Made by a program: the position numbers and the translations under genes. The notes beneath the pieces were generated by a model. That model made no database searches. It was given only the letters and a program-made list of their open reading frames with translations, and was not told the DNA's origin. A DNA stretch of 64,000 nt from Caprella mutica (taxonomy: Eukaryota > Arthropoda > Malacostraca > Amphipoda > Caprellidae), in assembly GCA_947561585.1 (NCBI GenBank), contig CANNZV010000438.1:248001-312000 (forward strand). Direction: 5' to 3'. Positions 57,928 through 64,000 of the stretch are shown one piece after another. Within the stretch, counting starts at the first letter, position 1, and each line of letters begins with the position of its first letter.

Positions 57928-60900
57928 GACTGATAGTATTTAACAGAAAAAGAAAATTACGATTGTTTCGATATATTGTTGGACAACTAGTGATAAGTTT
58001 TTTCCGCTTTTGATCATTGAGAAGTATTTATATAAAATATGTAAATTTTATCGTGAGATAGTTAATGGAATTACCATATGATATATTAGAAGGGTAACAA
58101 TTCTATATTTTAATGAATTCTCCGTCAATTATATATCAGTACTATCAATTAAGGGGTAACAATTATATAGTTAATTATATCATACCCCGGTTTTTTTACA
58201 ATTTGTAATAAGACTGAGTAATGATTTGGTAATAAAAGCGCGGCCTGCCTCTTCATTATCAATTTCTTTTTTTTTAACTGCGATATGTTATGTAACATTA
58301 GTTCTATAAATCCAAATCATTTCTAACTGGAGTGGTCCTTTAATTCACTTCAACGGATGAGTTGAAATTTACAATATTGATTGGGGTAGGTATATATATA
58401 CTTGAATTTCTATGCTACTAGCCCTCTACATTAAAATTACATTAAATTTTTTATTATTATTACTCTAAACTCTAAAGTGTATGGACATAATCAATCATAC
58501 AAAAAGCACATTTACAATTATAATAGCTATTCTGCGGCAGCAAATATTGCAAAGAGATTTGTATATATTAGACTGAGAGTATTTAACAAAAAGTTGAAAT
58601 CTGATTAAATCTGATATTTTTTTCCACCTAAATCAACTGGTATATCAATCATAATATTTGATAACAATTTATAAAAATTCATACGTAATGAAGGAAGGAT
58701 TAACGAAATAATAAATTATTAGGGTAACTACTCTATTTTTATAATTTCTCAGTCTAATATACATTTCTTCATGTTCATCAAATATACTCCAGTTTAATTC
58801 AATCTTAAATTTTATAATAAGGAAATTTGATGATAAATTTCATTATTTTATATCAATCAAACTAGTGATAAGATAAGTTCATAAAATTGATTGTACATAA
58901 ATTGAAGTTATATGGCATAAGAATTACGTACTGCCGTTAATTTTTTTAATCATTCTACACTGTGTTGGTCTGTATATAATTAACATTCAGTTTATTTCGG
59001 TAAGATTTGAATATTGAATAATTTAAGTAGCAATAGGTCTAACGCCTTAAATGCTGTTTAATTTGAAAATGCCTATTATCAAAATATTATACTTTCAAAC
59101 ATAGTAGGTACTAATATAATTTTATTAGCAATATTTTATATTATACGTAATTTAATGACTAAAGCCCACTGTACGAGTACTGCAACTGTCCAAGTATTGT
59201 GACGATATCCTACTGCATATTTATGCCTATGAATACAAATCAAAATAACGATTTTTTTTATCTTAAAATTCTTCAAAACATCCAATAACATAATTATTTA
59301 TTTATTTTCTAATTTGATTTTATTAGCAAATATATTTTTTTATTCAGCAACAATTAATTAGTTTACAATTATCTCCCATTCTTAATTTTATCACAATTGT
59401 TACCTATTTTATTATGTTACATATCAAAATTTTAATAATGTTATTACAACAGGTAGACCCTGCTTCATTACCATAAAGTAGCTCAAACAATGGAAATTAT
59501 TTTAAATATACAAGAAAACCTAAATCTTTATTTCATCTACGTAAAATGTTGTAAAATTATTATTGTTATACATTGAAAAAGGTAATATATTTCAAGGGAT
59601 AGTTAGTATATTATGAATTAAGAATTTATCTCCTCTACATATTAGTGTAGTTACCCTTAAAAAAAATATTATAATTAACTCAGTTACTGCATGAATATTT
59701 TATTTCAAATCTGATATATTATTGTCTATAATTGTGAATAAAGATTGAGCATCTATATATAAATTGATATCCCGAAATAAATCATATTTTTATTTTTGTT
59801 AAATTGTATCAGTCCGAAAGATCTTGTCATATTTGTCTTGTTAATCGATTTCATGGACAAACTTCGAATTTGAGCGGTCATTTCTCAAAATGTATTTTTG
59901 ATGGTGTTCATACACTTAAAGAGTTATTATGAAAATTAAATGGAGTGTCAATATAGAACATGTGTCCTTCCATTATTAATAATTTATTATTTTCGCAGCC
60001 ATTTGTGTCGCGTCCACGTAATTTGTTTTATATCTTAGTTTTTGTGGTTTAAAAAAAAAATATTAATATGGATGCGGCTTAATTGGTTGAACAGTGAACT
60101 AACGCTAATTACTGAATGGCTAATCAATAACAGAATTTATGTTAATGTAGGAAAAAACTGCTACCTCCTAATTTCAAAATCTCCCACTTACAACCTGAAA
60201 AAGTCAAGTCTGTCAAAACTCCAATAGTGGAGTCTTTCTCTTGATTGACTCTACCTGAGTCAATATGACTATGAAATAGGAGTCAATATGACTCTTGTTT
60301 TCGAGTAAAATACTATCATGAGTCAAATTGAATCACATTTTTGAGACTCTTTTGGGAAAAACTGAAAAATTTTGAGTCAATTTCACCCGTATTTTTTTTA
60401 CCCGTATTTTTTTCTCTGATTACTTGGTGTCCCACCATACAACAAAGAGTTAAAAATGCTAAAAAGCTTCAGGATGAAGTACAAAGAATCTCTATTCTTG
60501 ACTTACCAATGATTATTTAATAATAATTAATTCAATGGTACTGTTTGATAATTGATTTGTTCCGCAGAAACCGAATTTTAATAATATAGAGAAAAACATG
60601 GACTTGTGATAAAAAAATTCATATTTCTTCAAGCTTTTGATTTTTTTTTAAATTGGGAGCTTGAAGAAGTATGAATTTATTTGACAATTGTAACTATGTA
60701 TATTTTATTGTGTTGTATGAATTGTATTGTAATTGATAGTAGTGTATTGAATGGTATTTGGCTGCATTGTAATTAGTTGTAACTGATTATATATTGAACT
60801 GTGTGATTTGTAAAATTGTATTAGTAGATTGAATTATGCGTTTTGAGGACGCATGTGTTCATGTTTCTACCTGCTAGTCCTAATGTTAACACTTTTTAAC

Positions 60901-61560
60901 TGTGTTCTTATAAAGTCTACTAAAATGCCTTAACTTTGCTCTAATTGCCTTTAAATGGTTTAATATTTTAAATAGTTACCATTGCTTTTAACTTTATTGT
61001 GAGATATCGTTATAACTAAAATTGTTAACATGTAGTGTAGTTACTTTTATTGAAGATTCCGAGTGCACAAACACTCTCAAAAATATATTGTGGAGTCCAA
61101 GGAATCCGATATTGAAAATTTTCCGAGCAATTTTATGACGAAGACCATAGCCTCTTTCGGACTGATAGAATTTAACAAAAAACAAAATTAGATTTGTTTT
61201 GGGGCATCAATTTCTAAATAGTTACCCATTCGTCATATATAATCATTGACAATAATTTATTGATTTTAAAGGAAACTTTGGTCGAATAGTTGTATTAATT
61301 ACAATCTTTTAACTTTTTTGAAGGGTAACTACAGTAATATCTAAAGGAGATGCGTCGTTTCACAATAAACTAGTTATATCTTGAAATATAAAACATTTTT
61401 CAATAGATAACAAAAGTTACTTTTACAAAATTTTACCTAGATGAAATCACGATTAATTTTTCTTGTATATTGAAATTGTTTTCCATTGTTTGAGTCGTGA
61501 TTTTGCTAATAAAAACGAGGTCTGCCTGTAATGAAATTACTATAATTTCGATGCGTAACC
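57928..61560. repeat. region with four copies of a novel ~400-bp repeat family
   Basis: Each copy has, in order, GACTGATAGTATTTAACA, then ~150 bases later AGGGTAACTACTxTA, then (two copies) AATAAAAxCGxGGxCTGCCT. Direct copies start at 57928, 58568 and 61158, and one inverted copy spans about 59455-59830 (GGTAGACCCTGCTTCATTAC to CAGTCCGAAAG). A partial word (AATAAAAGCGAGGCCTGTCA) also occurs at 19482. No coding. The remaining sequence between copies is AT-rich. Confidence 0.65.
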
Positions 61561-61861
61561 TTATAAAATAGGTAACATTTGTGATAAAAAAAGAGTGAAC
61601 TGTAAACTAATTTGAAAATATATATAAAAAAAACACAAAACATTGCTGATGATTGAATTTATTAGGTACTTCTTTTAATTCTACACCTGAAATAAAAAAA
61701 AATAATTCATGAAAATATAATCAAATTAGAAAAAAATAACCCAATTATGTTATTAGTTATTATTCTTAGAGTAAATATTTAAATTTTAACCTAATGAAAT
61801 TAGTTATTTGAGTAGAGTTCATAGACATGAATATGAAATAGGATATCGGCACCGTAATGGG

Positions 61862-62128
61862 ACACTTCTTATTGCCCGAATTGACACTTCTTATTGCCAG
61901 AATTGACACTTCTTATTGCCCGAATTGACACTTCTTATTGCCCGAATTGACACTTCTTATTGCCAGAATTGACACTTCTTATTGCCAGAATTGACACTTC
62001 TTATTGCCAGAATTGACACTTCTTATTGCCAGAATTGACACTTCTTATTGCCCTAATTGACACTTCTTATTGCCAGAATTGACACTTCTTATTGCCCGAA
62101 TTGACACTTCTTATTGCCAGAATTGACA
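61862..62128. repeat. 22-bp minisatellite, ~12 copies
   Basis: Unit AGAATTGACACTTCTTATTGCC with CGAATTG and TAATTG variants at the seventh or so positions. Very homogeneous, so probably young. Confidence 0.96.
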
Positions 62129-62304
62129 CTTCGTATGGGCTTGAATATTCTGTACTAAATTTAAATATTTTTGTATTTACTGTAATTTTTTTTTCTTCAA
62201 TAAATATTCTAATTCTCACTCTCAGTACTCGTTTAGTGGGCTTCAGACATTAAATTACGTTTAATCTAAAATATTGCTGTTTAAATGATATGTATTAAAG
62301 TCGT

Positions 62305-62490
62305 GTCTGGACAATTCGTCGCGGGGAAAATTCTGCGCAGACAATTCGTCGTGGACAATTCGTCGCGGACAATTCGTCGCGGAGAAAATTCGGCGCGGAC
62401 AATTCGTCGTGGATAATTTTATATAATTCTTTTATATACATATGTGATATGTATATTTTATTATAACATTGTCCACGACGAATTTTCCGC
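62305..62490. mobile_element. small foldback element with GACAATTCGTCG words
   Basis: Six tandem left-end words (GACAATTCGTCGCGG, GAAAATTCTGCGCA, GACAATTCGTCGTGG) face one inverted right word (GTCCACGACGAATTTTCCGC) across an AT-rich core of ~60 bases. Related in style and sequence to the ends at 18774 and 19731. Confidence 0.75.
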
Positions 62491-62953
62491 TGTTTACTGT
62501 TTCAGACCGTATATACAGTCCTCTTGCAACCTGAACGACCTTTGTTAAAATTTAATAGGGTTGTTATCTAATAAAGATATTTTTAATGTTTGAACTTACT
62601 TCATTGTTTGTCTACCGGTCATTTGGGCAAAGCCATTTTCACCACCCATCAATAAAATAGTTATCATGTTTACAAAAATGGCTAAAACTTCATGGAAATT
62701 TAATTGTGGATGGAGAAGAGTACAAGAAACAAAATGAAACCAGAAAGAAACATGTAACTTCAATTTTTATAGAAATATCAATTCATTAATATTTGGTAAA
62801 AGAAACCTTATTCTATTGAAATGAATGACTGAGAAATTCGCATCAGGTAAATATTGGATCTCTTAAATTCATTCCATCATTTCGTTCATTGAAGTGATTC
62901 AGTTCAACATCAATATTGTCAAATATTTCATGATTAATCATTACACAATTGCA

Positions 62954-63140
62954 AATAGTCAACATATGGTAAATAGTCAACATACGGTAAATAGTCAACA
63001 TATAGTAAATAGTCAACATATGGTAAATAGTCAACATATGGTAAATAGTCAACATATGGTAAATAGTCAACATATGGTAAATAGTCAACATATGGCAAAT
63101 AGTCAACATATGGTAAATAGTGAGCATATGGTAAATAGTG
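62954..63140. repeat. 18-bp minisatellite, ~10 copies (right arm, inverted)
   Basis: Unit TCAACATATGGTAAATAG, the inverse of the array at 53279-53650 but only half as long and nearly all of one variant. Confidence 0.95.
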
Positions 63141-63577
63141 AGCATAAAAGTAAACGGTAAACAATGGAAGATCAGTAGCAAGTAATAAATATGTGAACGA
63201 TGAGCAAACAATGAACAAATAGTTTATTGTTCTAAAATTAGTTAATTTGTATTTCCCAGGTTCAAGATAACGTCAACCTCAGTTCCTAAAACATTCGAGC
63301 CTATTAAGTAGGTCTCTATACCTAGAGAGTCTTAATAAGATATAACGTAACTTTGCAATTTTCGAACACTTGATTAAGTTGAAAGTTGTCGAAAAATGTG
63401 TCATAATAGTAACATCAGAAATTTCGCAAAGTTACATTTATTCATGACTTTTGGTATTGTCCATTTTCCGATTTCTATGAGAGTCGGTACCTACTGGTTC
63501 TGTTTACCTAAATTGTACATTTTTCTCACCAAGTCAGATGCTCTCGAAGTTTCTCGTCCAGATGTTCACAAATGAGC

Positions 63578-63596
63578 CTAGAAGTTCCTCACGCAA
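63578..63596 (-). pseudogene. inverted second copy of the PDGF/VEGF-like last exon
   Basis: On the minus strand the acceptor TATTTTTTCAG and the 19 exon bases up to TAG are identical to 52522-52540. It may be the end of a second, oppositely oriented gene whose body lies beyond the right edge, or an isolated duplicated fragment. Only this exon is in view, so gene or pseudogene status is undecided. Confidence 0.5.
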
Positions 63597-64000
63597 CTGA
63601 AAAAATATGAAGATTGTGATGCAAACTAATTTAAAAATGATTTTATATTTTATTAGGCATTGACTTTAAGCAAAATGTTAAATTGGCTGTTAACTTTAGT
63701 AACCTGAGGGTTGGTTCTTGCGAACCAGTTCTCATTTTTATTCTAAACCGATTAAGATGTGTTATGCTGTCTTTGTATGACTTTTACTTTTTCACGTAAT
63801 TAAAATAGTTTAACTTAAACTAAAGGATTATGGTGATAAATTCTATTATGTGTAATTATTCAAATAAAGTAGGTGTGAATCTGAGTTCACCCTAGACAAG
63901 AGATGCACGAATGTGCCTAACTGAATACACCTCGCCTTGTCTCACCCATGTAACAATGATATACCAGAATATATTTATTTAATGGTGATGTTTCTTATCT

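Larger units (their letters stand above)
62868..64000. repeat. right arm of the inverted duplication, cut by the window edge
   Basis: Reverse complement of 52126-53735, with a deletion in the equivalent of 52900-53270 and scattered substitutions. The alignable border at 62868 is abrupt. The arm still matches at base 64000, so it continues beyond the window. Confidence 0.92.

Overview
The window is eukaryotic, AT-rich, repeat-dense genomic DNA, most likely from an insect. Two recognisable genes have small exons, GT-AG introns and animal-type products. I suspect a hemipteran-like genome from the density of short non-autonomous DNA transposons and minisatellites, but the sequence does not prove the order. 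There are no bacterial operons, ribosome binding sites or CRISPR arrays. Most long open frames lie in tandem repeats and are not genes.

Layout. From 1 to about 30.4 kb the window is mostly non-coding. Large minisatellites (19-bp, 21-bp, ~20-23-bp, 31-bp, 32-bp, 15-bp and 20-bp units) alternate with short inverted-repeat elements. On the minus strand between 5.6 and 11.7 kb there is a chain of candidate exons, one ending in a start codon in excellent context. This looks like the 5' end of an unrecognised gene that runs off the left edge.

From 41.0 kb leftwards to at least 30.4 kb lies the minus-strand 5' portion of a Golgi class I alpha-1,2-mannosidase (GH47). Four exons encode 369 residues: the type II membrane anchor and the N-terminal half of the catalytic domain. 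The C-terminal half was not found in the remaining 30 kb to the left. Its introns hold a 1.7-kb 20-bp minisatellite, a 33-bp minisatellite, a 1.44-kb hAT-like element with a perfect 8-bp target duplication, and a cluster of short elements sharing one core sequence.

From 42.3 to 46.3 kb is a transposon nest: three inverted-repeat elements one inside another, the innermost carrying a THAP-like zinc-finger remnant. Beside it is a deleted hAT element with a perfect 8-bp target duplication and remnants of both its zinc finger and its dimerisation domain.

From 47.28 to 52.54 kb on the plus strand lies a complete eight-exon PDGF/VEGF-family growth factor gene (267 codons), reading away from the mannosidase. 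It has an unusual Arg-rich insert inside the cystine-knot domain and a Cys-rich C-terminal tail. Its last exon sits in a segment (52.13-53.74 kb) that reappears inverted at 62.87-64.00 kb, so a tail-to-tail second copy may lie just beyond the window. Between the two arms are an unrecognised terminal coding exon (55.13-55.49 kb), several short elements and a four-copy repeat family.
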